Positions 1-8,519 of a stretch of DNA of 12,534 bases are shown in pieces; position 1 is the first letter of the stretch, and each line of letters opens with the position of its first letter. The stretch spans positions 1 through 12,534 of the forward strand of contig JAJXTK010000109.1 of assembly GCA_021783935.1 (NCBI GenBank), written 5' to 3'. A program made the position numbers and the translations under genes. The DNA comes from Myxococcales bacterium. GTDB lineage: Bacteria > Myxococcota_A > Polyangia > Polyangiales > JADJMO01. A model generated the notes under the pieces. It saw only the letters and a program-made list of their open reading frames with translations, made no database searches and was not told where the DNA came from.

Positions 1-1561
1 CCCGAGCTTTCGTCTGCCGCGCGAGATCATCGATCGCGAGGTCCAGTTCCTGCGCGACCTGGGCGTGAAGTTCGAGACCAACAAGGTCATCGGCAAGACC
101 TTCACCGTCGGTCAGCTGCTCGGCGAAAAGGGCTTCGACGCGGTCTTCCTCGGCGTCGGCGCGGGCGCGCCGGCCTTCCTCGGCATCCCCGGCGAGTTCG
201 CCGGGCAGGTCTACTCGGCGAACGAGTTCCTCACGCGCGTGAACCTCATGGGCGGCGACAAGTTCCCCTACGAGGACACCCCCGTGAACATGGGCAAGAG
301 CGTCGTGGTGATCGGCGCGGGCAACACCGCGATGGACTGCCTGCGGGTCGCCAAGCGCCTCGGCGCGCCGACGGTCCGCTGCGTCTATCGCCGCTCGGAG
401 GTCGAGGCGCCGGCCCGCCTCGAGGAGCTCCGGCACGCGAAGGAGGAGGGGATCGAGTTCTTCTTCCTGCACGCGCCGTCCGAGATCCACGTCGACGACG
501 ACGGCAACGTGCGCGGCATGCGCGTGCAGAAGATGGCGCTCGGTCACCCCGACGAGAAGGGGCGCCGCAAGCCCGTGCCGCTCGACGAGTTCGTCGAGCT
601 CGACTGCGACACCGTCGTCTACGCGCTCGGCACCAAGGCGAACCCCATCGTCACGCAGTCGACGCCGGGGCTCACGCTCAACAAGTGGGGCAACATCGTC
701 GCCGATGAGCTCACGCAGGCGACGAGCCTCCGCGGCGTCTTCGCCGGCGGCGACATCGTGACCGGCGGCGCGACGGTCATCCTCGCGATGGGCGCGGGGC
801 GCCGGGCGGCCAAGGCGATCGGCGCCTACCTCCAGCTCGGCAAGCCGTGGCCGATCGCGAAGCCCGAGCTCGACAGGTTCGCGCCCGGCAAGCTGGTCGA
901 GGCGGCCATCGCCGCGGCCGAGGGGGGGCGCACCTGCCCCAAGTGCCATCGGCCGATCGAGGGGAGCGAGGAGTACGTCTGCTGCGCGGGCGCCTCGCTC
1001 GCCTGGCGATGCAGCGACTGCCAGAAGGTCAGCGAAGGGTTCGCCTTCCCGTACGGCATGTGCCCGGCGTGCGGCGGCAAGCTCGTCGCGCACGAGACGG
1101 GGGCGGTCGAAGGCGCGGGGGCGCTCGCTGCCATCCGCACCGCCTTCGAGATCGAGCTCGGCGGCCAGGCGTTCTACGCCCGCGCGGCGGCCAGCACGAG
1201 CGATCCGGCGCTCAAGGAGCTGTTCGGCAAGTTCGTCGCGATGGAGGCCGAGCACATGGCGACGCTCTCGCGCCGCTACCACGTCGACGTGCCGAAGCCC
1301 GACGCGCGCTTCGACGTCGAGCGCGCCGCGATCTACGCCGGCATCCAGAGCCGCCCGGAGGATCCCGGCAACCTGTTCCGCATCGCGATCGCCTTCGAGC
1401 AGCGCGCCGTCGGCTTCTTCACCGACCGCGGCGCCGCGAGCAACGAAGGGTCGGTCGAGCGCCAGCTCTACCGCGAGCTCGCGGCGGAGGAGGCCGAGCA
1501 CGTGGCGCTGCTCACGACCGAGTACGAGCGCCACAAGCGCGGCAAGCCCGGCGTGATGTGA
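1..1561 (+). CDS. GltA/SudA/NfnB-type NAD(P)H flavin oxidoreductase fused to zinc ribbon and rubrerythrin-like domain (5' partial)
   Basis: The gene is cut by the left edge; the frame opens at base 2 and shows about 519 residues. It starts inside the family motif FRLPREIIDREV, so the N-terminal Fe-S and first FAD-binding parts lie outside. Numbering residues from the GTG at 65 (not the true start), an NAD(P)-binding GAGNTAMD lies at 84-91, a VYRRSEVEAPAR stretch at 107-118 and a FAD-contacting AGGD at 227-230. These match the homotetrameric glutamate synthase GltA / sulfide dehydrogenase SudA / NfnB group. Four Cys pairs (291/294, 306/307, 316/319, 333/336) suggest zinc-ribbon or rubredoxin-like metal sites. 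The C-terminus is ferritin-like: E364, E394xxH397, E445 and E476xxH479 give the six-ligand pattern of a rubrerythrin diiron centre. The fusion suggests NAD(P)H electrons passed to a peroxide-reducing diiron site. That role is inferred; the true substrate is unknown. Confidence 0.9.
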   Translation, partial: PSFRLPREIIDREVQFLRDLGVKFETNKVIGKTFTVGQLLGEKGFDAVFLGVGAGAPAFLGIPGEFAGQVYSANEFLTRVNLMGGDKFPYEDTPVNMGKSVVVIGAGNTAMDCLRVAKRLGAPTVRCVYRRSEVEAPARLEELRHAKEEGIEFFFLHAPSEIHVDDDGNVRGMRVQKMALGHPDEKGRRKPVPLDEFVELDCDTVVYALGTKANPIVTQSTPGLTLNKWGNIVADELTQATSLRGVFAGGDIVTGGATVILAMGAGRRAAKAIGAYLQLGKPWPIAKPELDRFAPGKLVEAAIAAAEGGRTCPKCHRPIEGSEEYVCCAGASLAWRCSDCQKVSEGFAFPYGMCPACGGKLVAHETGAVEGAGALAAIRTAFEIELGGQAFYARAAASTSDPALKELFGKFVAMEAEHMATLSRRYHVDVPKPDARFDVERAAIYAGIQSRPEDPGNLFRIAIAFEQRAVGFFTDRGAASNEGSVERQLYRELAAEEAEHVALLTTEYERHKRGKPGVM

Positions 1562-2512
1562 TCAGCCGCGCTTCGAGTAGATCGCCGGCCGCGCGTCGCG
1601 CCGCAGGTCCCAGCCTGCGGCGTGCGGCGCGGTGAGCTCGCCGAGATCGAGATCGGCGATCACCAGATTCGCGTGCGTCGACACGTTCAAGACCTCGCCG
1701 TTCGGGCCCACGAAGTGAGTGTCGCCGAAGTAGAGCTGGTTCCACGGCGGCTCCGCGCCGCGGCGGTTGCTGCCGCCGACGAACACGTCGTGCCGCGCGG
1801 CGTCGACCGCGAACTCGAGCCGCCACAGCCGCCGGCTCTTGGCGCCGAAGGTGACCGCGGGCGAGAAGATCAGCTCGGCCCCCGCGCCGGCGAGCGAGCC
1901 CATCACCCCCTCGAAGTGCCGGTCGTAGCAGATGGCGACGCCGATCCGACCGACGGACGTCTGCCAGACCGGGAAGTACGGGTTGTTCGACACGTTGGCG
2001 GGGCCGAGCAGGTTCTTTCCGTCGCTCGGCTCGTAGTAGACGTTCTCGTGGAAGCTCCCCTGCTCGTTGCGACCGAAGGGGATGTGCGTCTTGCGGTAGG
2101 TGCCGAGCACCTCTCCCTGCTCGTCGATCGCGACCGCGGTGTTGAAGCGTTTGCCCGAGCTCGCATCGAGCTCGTAGATCGGCGCGACGACGATGATCCC
2201 GTGCCGCTTGGCGGCGGCGCGCACGGCGGTGATCGTCGGCCCGCTCGTCGCGTCCTCGGCGAGCGCCGTCCAAATCGGGTCGGTCCGAAGCGCGAAGTAC
2301 GGCCCGGGGAAGAGCTCGCCGAAGCAGATGGCCTTGACGCCTTGCGCCGCGGCGGCCTCGAGCAGCCCGAGGTGGTGCTCGACGTTCGCGCGGCGGACGT
2401 CGTCGAGGCGATCCTCGAGCTCGTCGATCTCGTCGACCGACTCGGGCATGTGAGGGTAGGCGTCGGCCGTCTCGGTCATGGCCACGCGCACGACTCGCTT
2501 TGTGTGGTGCAT
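1562..2512 (-). CDS. Nitrilase-superfamily N-carbamoyl amidohydrolase (beta-ureidopropionase type)
   Basis: This 316-residue protein has the Glu-Lys-Cys triad of the carbon-nitrogen hydrolase family: E66 in FGELF, K141 in YRKTHIP and C195 in AICYDRH. Family members hydrolyse N-carbamoyl compounds (such as N-carbamoyl-beta-alanine) to amine, CO2 and ammonia in the cytoplasm. The C-terminal [12 protein letters not shown] resembles the tail of beta-ureidopropionases more than plant-type N-carbamoylputrescine amidases, but the substrate cannot be fixed from sequence. The ATG at 2512 is preceded by GAGAGAGGG about seven bases upstream; a second in-frame ATG (residue 12) is less well placed. It lies 17 bases after the M20 hydrolase gene on the same strand, so the two probably share a transcript. 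Its stop codon directly abuts the stop of the convergent flavoprotein gene. Confidence 0.93.
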   Translation of the reverse strand: MHHTKRVVRVAMTETADAYPHMPESVDEIDELEDRLDDVRRANVEHHLGLLEAAAAQGVKAICFGELFPGPYFALRTDPIWTALAEDATSGPTITAVRAAAKRHGIIVVAPIYELDASSGKRFNTAVAIDEQGEVLGTYRKTHIPFGRNEQGSFHENVYYEPSDGKNLLGPANVSNNPYFPVWQTSVGRIGVAICYDRHFEGVMGSLAGAGAELIFSPAVTFGAKSRRLWRLEFAVDAARHDVFVGGSNRRGAEPPWNQLYFGDTHFVGPNGEVLNVSTHANLVIADLDLGELTAPHAAGWDLRRDARPAIYSKRG

Positions 2513-2529
2513 TCGGCGCCCTCTCTCGT

Positions 2530-3813
<1,284 letters not shown>

Positions 3814-4134
3814 GGCGGGGCTCCGGGGCGACGGAGGATAGCGCCACGCGACGGACCCTCACCACGCCGCGAGCTCTGCAGCTCATCGCGGCGGCCCGCG
3901 CCGTCGCCGCGAAGGGCGCACTTCCATGCGTCCGCGCGCACGCGAGCACGCGCCTGCGGAGCGCTCGCCGGCGCGTCGATGCCTCGAGCGTCTCGCGCCG
4001 CGTCGTCTCGGCGACAGCCGCTGCGCACGTCACCGCACGCGGCGAGCAGATGCGCGTCGTCGCGGCATCGCAACCGCGCCGGCACGCTGCTCGTCGCGTT
4101 TCGTCGACGGCGCGCGCGGCGGGAAGGGGCACCG
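3814..4134. promoter_or_regulatory. Divergent intergenic region between the carbamoylase operon and the large Cys-rich lipoprotein
   Basis: This 321-base gap separates two outward-facing start codons, so promoters for both directions should lie here. It contains the short inverted repeat GAGCT-CTGC-AGCTC at 3871-3884 near the carbamoylase side. I do not see a clear -35/-10 pair. Plus-strand open frames that run through here have no believable start and simply reflect the scarcity of stops at this GC content. A purine-rich GGGAAGGGG ends five bases before the lipoprotein ATG and is its likely ribosome site. Confidence 0.4.
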
Positions 4135-7100
4135 ATGTCGAGCTCGTCGGAAACGCGTGGACGCCTTCGAGCCCGTGGACTGGGCGCGTTCGCGACGCTG
4201 GCTTCTCTCCTGCTATTCGTGGGCTGCAGTGGCGGGGCGCAGTCGACCGCGCAGCCTGCGGACGGCTCCGGCGACGGGGCGGCCATCTCTCCGTGGGAGG
4301 ACGCCGCGGACGCGGGCGACGACGTCGCCGACGCGGCCGAGGCGACGGTCGATGACACGGCTGAGGCGAGCGAGGCCGCGGACGCCGCCGACGCCGCGGA
4401 CGGCTCCGACCTCGAGGCTGCGATCGACGCCCCAGGCGAGGTCGCCGCGGACGCCGACGCCGCGAGCGACGTGCCCCTCGACGGGGCCTCGTGCTCGGCG
4501 ACGGCGTGCGCGAGCGGGTGCTGTCGCGGAGGCGTCTGCACGACCTGGTCGGCGAGCGCTTGCGGCAAGCCGGGCGAGGCGTGCGTCGTCTGCGATCCGG
4601 TGAGCGCCGACGGCTGCAACGGCGGCTCCTGCGCCTGCGGGACGGGCGCGCCCTGCGCCGTCGGTCAGCGCTGCGTCGGCGGTGCCTGCGTGTGCGACGC
4701 GACCTCGTGCCCGAGCGGCTGTTGCGCCGGCGCGATGTGCGCGACGACCTCGATCACGGCGTGCGGCAGCGGCGGCGCGACCTGCATCGCGTGCGACAAG
4801 ACGCGCGCCGACGCGTGCGTGTCGGGCCAGTGCGCCTGCGGTGGCCACCTCGCGTGCGCTCCTGGCCAGCGCTGCGTGGCGGGGGCGTGCGTGTGCGACG
4901 CGACCTCTTGCACGGCAGGCTGCTGCGACGCGAGCGGCACCTGCAAGAGCCCGACGCCGACGACGTGCGGCGCGCCGGGCGGTGCTTGCGGCGTCTGTGA
5001 TCTCACGGTGACCGACCGTTGCTTCGGCAACGCGTGCACCTGCGGCACCGGCCCGGCGTGCGTGGCCGGGCAGAGGTGCGTGCTCGGCAAGTGCGTGTGC
5101 GACGCGACCTCGTGCCCGAACGGCTGCTGCGACGCGAGCGGCGCGTGCACCACGCCGACGACGGCAGCGTGCGGCGCGAAGGGGAGCGCGTGTCAGGCGT
5201 GCAACCCCGGCGACGCGTGCATCAACGGGAGCTGCGCCGGGTGCGCGGCGACCTGCGCAGGGTGCTGCCAGGGCAACAGCTGCCTCGCCTCGCCGACCGC
5301 GGGCGCGTGCGGCGTCGCCGGCGGCGCGTGCGGAGTCTGCGACTCGACGCTCACCGACACGTGCGCCGCAGGCACCTGCACCTGCGGCACGGGTCCGGCG
5401 TGCGTTGCCGGCCAGCACTGCGTCGGTGGCGCGTGCGTCTGCGACGCGACGTCGTGCGCGAGCGGTTGCTGCAGCGCCAACGTCTGCCTCGCGTCCACGC
5501 TCGCGACGTGCGGCACCGGTGGGGCGGGCTGCGCGACGTGCGATCCGGCCAAGGCCGACTCGTGTCTCGCCGGCAGCTGCGCCTGCGGCGCGGGTGCGGC
5601 GTGCGGCGTCGGTGAGCGCTGCTCGGGGGGCGTCTGCGTCTGCGACGCGGCCTCGTGCCCCTCGGGGTGCTGCTCGGGCAACGTGTGCAACGCGCCGTCG
5701 AGCGCGACGTGTGGGACGGGCGGCGCGAGCTGCGGCGCGTGCGACGCGACGAAGGCGGACAACTGCAACGGCGGCAGCTGCCAGTGCGGCAGCAATCCGC
5801 CGTGCGGTGCGGGGCTCGCGTGCGTCGCGGGGGCCTGCATCTGCAACCAGGCCAGCTGCCCCAGCGGCTGCTGCCAGGCGAACGTCTGCCAGACGGGGAC
5901 CTCGGCGACCGCGTGCGGCACCGGCGGCTCGGCCTGCGCGACCTGCAACGCGGGCGACAGCTGCGTCGCGGGCAGCTGCACCGGCTGCTCGCTGACGTGC
6001 GCGAGCGGCTGCTGCTCGGGCACGACCTGCACCGCCCCCTCGCTGTCGGCGTGCGGCGCCTCGGGCGGCGCGTGCCTCGCGTGCGATCCGACGCTCACCG
6101 ACAGCTGCACCAACGGCGCGTGCAAGTGCGGCAGCGGCGCGCCGTGCTCGGCCGGCCAGCACTGCGTCGGCGGCGCGTGCGTGTGCGACTCGACCTCGTG
6201 CACCAACGGCTGCTGCAACGGCTCGACCTGCTACGTCGGCGTCAACTGCGCGACGTGCAAGAGCTACCACCAGAGCTGCAGCAACAACACCGACTGCTGC
6301 TCCGACAACTGCGTGAACGGCGTCTGCTCGGTGCCGGCGTCTTCGTGCAAGCTCACCAACGACCTCTGCACGCAGAACGCCCAGTGCTGCTCGGGGCACT
6401 GCGACGTCGACGTCGACGGGCTCACGCGCTGTTCGGGCCCGAACCAGTGCGAGTCGCTGGGCGCCACGTGCGCCGCGGCGGCGAGCTGCTGCACGCTCTA
6501 CTGCGACGTCGGGGGCGGCACCTGCTCCTCGGCCGGCCACTGCCTGTCGATCGGCGCGAGCTGCACAGCCGACGCAGAGTGCTGCGGCAACGCGTGCGTC
6601 GGGGGCGTGTGCACCGGCGCGGCCTCGTGCGCGCTGCTCGGCGACACGTGCAGCACCTCGAGCCAGTGCTGCTCGGGGCAGTGCATCGGCGGGCGGTGCA
6701 CGTTCTTCACCTACTGCCGCGGCGGCGGCGACGTCTGCGAGGCGAACGCCGACTGCTGCGACGGTCTCTGCCAGAGCGGACGCTGCGCGCAGCCGTCCAA
6801 CACGGCGTGCGTGGCCACCAACGAGCCCTGCAGCGGCCTGCGCTCGTGCTGCAACACCGCGTGCGTCGACGACGGGCTCGGCACCGGATACGGCTACTGC
6901 TACCCGATCGGCGGCTGCAGGACGTATCAGGACTACTGCACGAAGAGCTCGGACTGCTGCTCGGGGAGCTGCCAGCCCGACGGCTCTGGGCTCTCGCGCT
7001 GCGCGCGCGTCGGCAACTGCCAGCCCGACGGCGACGTCTGCGGCGGCCAGGGGGTCACGCAGAACTGCTGCAACGGCGGCAAGAGCGGCTGCCACAGCTC

Positions 7101-7422
7101 GATGACCGGTGTCTGGCGCTGCATCCCGAACTTCGGCGGCGCGTGCTACTCGGACGGCTCGCCGTGCAGTCTCGGCGACGAGTGCTGCTCGGGGATCTGC
7201 ACGCCGAATTCGAGCTCGTCCACCGGCTTCACGTGCGGCGCGTGCATCGCCATCGGCTCGGGCACCTGCACGACGAACGCGGACTGCTGCAGCGGCGGCG
7301 TCTGCCAGGCGGGGGTCTGCCAGGCGAGCGGCTCGACCTGCTCCTCGCTCGGCGGCGCGTGCACGACGACCGCTGACTGCTGCAGCGGCAGCTGCATCGG
7401 CGGCAGCTGCAGCTTCGGTTGA
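4135..7422 (+). CDS. Very large Cys-rich repeat lipoprotein with an acidic stalk and knottin-like C-terminal array
   Basis: I recognise the architecture but not a named family. The 1095-residue product starts with an Arg-containing n-region and a hydrophobic core ending in FVGC, a lipobox with Cys31 as the lipidated residue (Phe at -3 is slightly unusual). Residues 32-119 form a Cys-free, Ala/Asp-rich acidic stalk. Residues 120-707 hold nine full Cys-rich units and a partial tenth, with motifs GCC, CGTGG, AGQRC and GxCVCD. Residues 708-1092 hold twelve knottin-like units of the form C-x6-C-x5-CC-x3-C-x4-12-C. I count 196 Cys after the lipid Cys, which suits an extracytoplasmic, disulfide-rich surface protein. 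The ATG at 4135 was chosen for its signal peptide and GGGAAGGGG upstream; the open frame extends further upstream without a better start. Function is unknown; adhesion, matrix or protease-resistant surface coat are guesses. Confidence 0.88.
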   Translation: MSSSSETRGRLRARGLGAFATLASLLLFVGCSGGAQSTAQPADGSGDGAAISPWEDAADAGDDVADAAEATVDDTAEASEAADAADAADGSDLEAAIDAPGEVAADADAASDVPLDGASCSATACASGCCRGGVCTTWSASACGKPGEACVVCDPVSADGCNGGSCACGTGAPCAVGQRCVGGACVCDATSCPSGCCAGAMCATTSITACGSGGATCIACDKTRADACVSGQCACGGHLACAPGQRCVAGACVCDATSCTAGCCDASGTCKSPTPTTCGAPGGACGVCDLTVTDRCFGNACTCGTGPACVAGQRCVLGKCVCDATSCPNGCCDASGACTTPTTAACGAKGSACQACNPGDACINGSCAGCAATCAGCCQGNSCLASPTAGACGVAGGACGVCDSTLTDTCAAGTCTCGTGPACVAGQHCVGGACVCDATSCASGCCSANVCLASTLATCGTGGAGCATCDPAKADSCLAGSCACGAGAACGVGERCSGGVCVCDAASCPSGCCSGNVCNAPSSATCGTGGASCGACDATKADNCNGGSCQCGSNPPCGAGLACVAGACICNQASCPSGCCQANVCQTGTSATACGTGGSACATCNAGDSCVAGSCTGCSLTCASGCCSGTTCTAPSLSACGASGGACLACDPTLTDSCTNGACKCGSGAPCSAGQHCVGGACVCDSTSCTNGCCNGSTCYVGVNCATCKSYHQSCSNNTDCCSDNCVNGVCSVPASSCKLTNDLCTQNAQCCSGHCDVDVDGLTRCSGPNQCESLGATCAAAASCCTLYCDVGGGTCSSAGHCLSIGASCTADAECCGNACVGGVCTGAASCALLGDTCSTSSQCCSGQCIGGRCTFFTYCRGGGDVCEANADCCDGLCQSGRCAQPSNTACVATNEPCSGLRSCCNTACVDDGLGTGYGYCYPIGGCRTYQDYCTKSSDCCSGSCQPDGSGLSRCARVGNCQPDGDVCGGQGVTQNCCNGGKSGCHSSMTGVWRCIPNFGGACYSDGSPCSLGDECCSGICTPNSSSSTGFTCGACIAIGSGTCTTNADCCSGGVCQAGVCQASGSTCSSLGGACTTTADCCSGSCIGGSCSFG
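4492..6255 (+). repeat. Tandem 14-Cys/10-Cys coding repeats (type A) in a 3-long + 1-short higher-order pattern
   Basis: Units begin at 4492, 4693, 4894, 5098, 5242, 5440, 5641, 5842, 5986 and 6184. Lengths in residues are 67, 67, 68, 48, 66, 67, 67, 48 and 66, then a partial unit. Long units carry 14 Cys. The two short ones (5098 and 5842) carry 10 and lack the distal CGxGxxCxxGQRCxGGxCV part. The pattern long-long-long-short occurs twice, then restarts. The blocks are 750 and 744 bases, which suggests duplication of a four-unit block. Confidence 0.9.
6256..7410 (+). repeat. Twelve tandem knottin-like (inhibitor cystine knot spacing) coding repeats (type B)
   Basis: Each unit has six Cys with the spacing C, about 6 residues, C, about 5, CC, 3-4, C, 4-12, C. 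Examples are the unit starting CKSYHQSC (first) and the last, starting CSSLGGAC and ending [11 protein letters not shown]. Loop five varies most and is longest in units 7, 9 and 10. The spacing matches the cystine-knot framework seen in spider toxins and similar domains, but here the units are chained in one lipoprotein. Fold assignment is from spacing only. Confidence 0.85.
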
Positions 7423-7440
7423 TCGCGGCGTAGGCGAAGC

Positions 7441-7471
7441 GCGCGCTCGCCCCGGCGTGGGGCGGGCGCGC
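7441..7471 (+). terminator. GC-rich hairpin after the large lipoprotein gene, probable terminator
   Basis: The arms GCGCGCTCGCCCC (7441-7453) and GGGGCGGGCGCGC (7459-7471) form a 13-bp stem with one G-U pair around a five-base loop. The stem starts 18 bases after the lipoprotein stop. There is no strong T tract after it, only CTCGTCGTTC, so it may be an inefficient or Rho-aided terminator, or an mRNA 3'-end protector. Confidence 0.6.
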
Positions 7472-7524
7472 TCGTCGTTCGCCGCGCAGACGAGAATGCG
7501 CAGGCGTCCACGCGTCGAACGGCG

Positions 7525-7728
7525 GCCGATGCCGTAGCGGTGGCCGTAGCCGATGCCGGAGCCGTAGCCGATGCCGATGCCGGAGCCGTAGCCGCAGCCG
7601 CAGCCGCAGCCGCAGCCGATGCCGATGCCGATGCCGCTGCCGCTGCCGATGCCGATGCCGCTGCCGATGCCGATGCCGAAGCCGGAGCCGGAGCCGCAGC
7701 CGATGCCGATGCCGCTGCCGCTGCCGAA
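7525..7728. repeat. 34-unit GCCGNN hexanucleotide tandem array
   Basis: Perfect six-base phase is kept for 34 consecutive units. GCCG is constant in 33 of them (the exception is GCGGTG at 7537), and the last two bases are AT, TA, GA, CA, CT or AA. A degenerate 35th unit, GCCTGA, follows. Every frame gives a dipeptide repeat. On the minus strand it reads Gly-X with X being Ile, Tyr, Ser, Cys or Phe, and every codon ends in C. One plus frame gives Ala-X, and another gives Pro-X interrupted by TAG. No convincing complete gene contains it. Confidence 0.96.
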
Positions 7729-7972
7729 GCCTGATCTGTCGTCAGACACGGTCCTTCCGCACGATCTCATCCCGCATGCAAAGAACCGGACAGCCGCCAG
7801 CTTCCTCCTCGATCGATCGCCGGGCAGTGGTCGGCGGACGAAGCGTCGGAGCGCGCGAGGAGGAACGTCGCGACGGGGGCGCGCAAGGACGCCGATTCGT
7901 GCGCCGGCTACGCGCGATCGACCACAAAACGCTGACGATCACGGCTTTCGCGGGCTGCTCTTCAGCGGCCTG
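7729..7972. other. Non-coding stretch between the hexanucleotide array and a minus-strand lipoprotein gene
   Basis: I see no convincing gene here. Two overlapping open frames of about 66 residues on opposite strands are Arg/Ser-rich, lack a placed ribosome site and have no recognisable motif. A GAGGAGGAAG sequence on the minus strand (7812-7803) looks like a ribosome site, but the next start codon is about 25 bases away. A short TGTC-GTCA-GACA dyad sits at 7737-7748 just after the array. I see no clear terminator for the minus-strand gene that ends at 7973. Confidence 0.45.
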
Positions 7973-8470
7973 CTAGTGGGCGACCGGCGGGTCATCGATG
8001 CTGCGCGAGCCGATCGGCGCCGGGCGCACGGGAGGCGGCTTCCCCCTCGGGGTCGGTGGGTGAGGCGACGGCGCGATCGTCACGGGGGGCGCCGTGACGA
8101 TGGGCTGCGCCCCGCCGGCGGTGCGCATCTTCGAAGTCGGCGGCACGAGCGGCGCGCTCGAAGCCGACGAGCTGAGGCTCGCCGCGGTCGCGACCGTCGC
8201 AGTCAGCGCCCCCATGGTCGGCTCCTCGATCGTGCCGGCAGCGGTCGACGCCGGGTCGCGCACCGCCTCGCTCGAGCGCGGCGTCGCCAGGTGCGCCGGC
8301 TCGGTGCGCGCCTCCTCCTGCTGCCCACACCCCGACAGCGCCGCCAGCGCCAGCGCGAACGTCGGCAGCGCGGGGGCCCACCGCGACGCCGCCAGCGGGC
8401 GCGGCGTCCGCGCCGCAGGCTCGAGCTCGTTCGCGGCGACCGGGCGCTTCTTCGTGACGGGGCGGTCCAT
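7973..8470 (-). CDS. Small Pro/Ser/Ala-rich lipoprotein of unknown function
   Basis: The 165-residue product has a basic, unusually long n-region (about 31 residues), a hydrophobic core and the lipobox LSGC, with Cys48 as the lipidation site. The mature part is low-complexity: a Thr/Ala/Ser-rich middle (about residues 85-112) and a Pro-rich tail with PPPVRPAP, suggesting an extended, disordered envelope protein. No enzymatic motif or known family is seen. The ATG at 8470 is the only suitable start near the signal peptide; its ribosome site (GAAG) is weak. The open frame runs on upstream, but only as the antisense-phase shadow of the next gene. It lies 49 bases downstream of the TPR/PEGA-like gene on the same strand, with a small inverted repeat between them, so cotranscription is plausible but may be modulated. 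Confidence 0.75.
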   Translation of the reverse strand: MDRPVTKKRPVAANELEPAARTPRPLAASRWAPALPTFALALAALSGCGQQEEARTEPAHLATPRSSEAVRDPASTAAGTIEEPTMGALTATVATAASLSSSASSAPLVPPTSKMRTAGGAQPIVTAPPVTIAPSPHPPTPRGKPPPVRPAPIGSRSIDDPPVAH

Positions 8471-8491
8471 GCGAGCTTCGACGCGCGAGCC

Positions 8492-8508
8492 CGCCAAACG
8501 ATTTGGCG
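8492..8508. promoter_or_regulatory. Perfect 7-bp inverted repeat CGCCAAA-CGA-TTTGGCG in a 49-base intergenic gap
   Basis: The two seven-base arms are perfect and separated by three bases. The centre is AT-rich in an otherwise GC-rich region. Read on the minus strand it lies 11 bases after the stop of the TPR-like gene and 21 bases before the ATG of the small lipoprotein gene. No T tract follows it. It could be an operator, an internal promoter element or an mRNA-stabilising hairpin; the sequence alone does not decide. Confidence 0.5.
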
Positions 8509-8519
8509 AATCTTCGCGT

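Noticed and set aside
7525..7728. CRISPR array
   Set aside because: The repeat period is six bases with no unique spacers, and no cas genes are present.
7540..7734. Ala-Asp or Pro-X dipeptide proteins read from the plus strand of the hexanucleotide array
   Set aside because: These are pure products of the six-base repeat with no ribosome site or flanking conserved domain. The Pro-X frame has TAG stops within the array.
4213..7770. Minus-strand open frame of 1185 codons opposite the large Cys-rich lipoprotein
   Set aside because: It is an Ala/Arg-rich antisense shadow with no domain, no ribosome site, and a start region made of the hexanucleotide array. The plus strand has a signal peptide, stalk and conserved repeats.
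7742..7976. Two overlapping small open frames of about 66 codons, one on each strand
   Set aside because: No ribosome site at a proper distance, no motif, low-complexity Arg/Ser composition.
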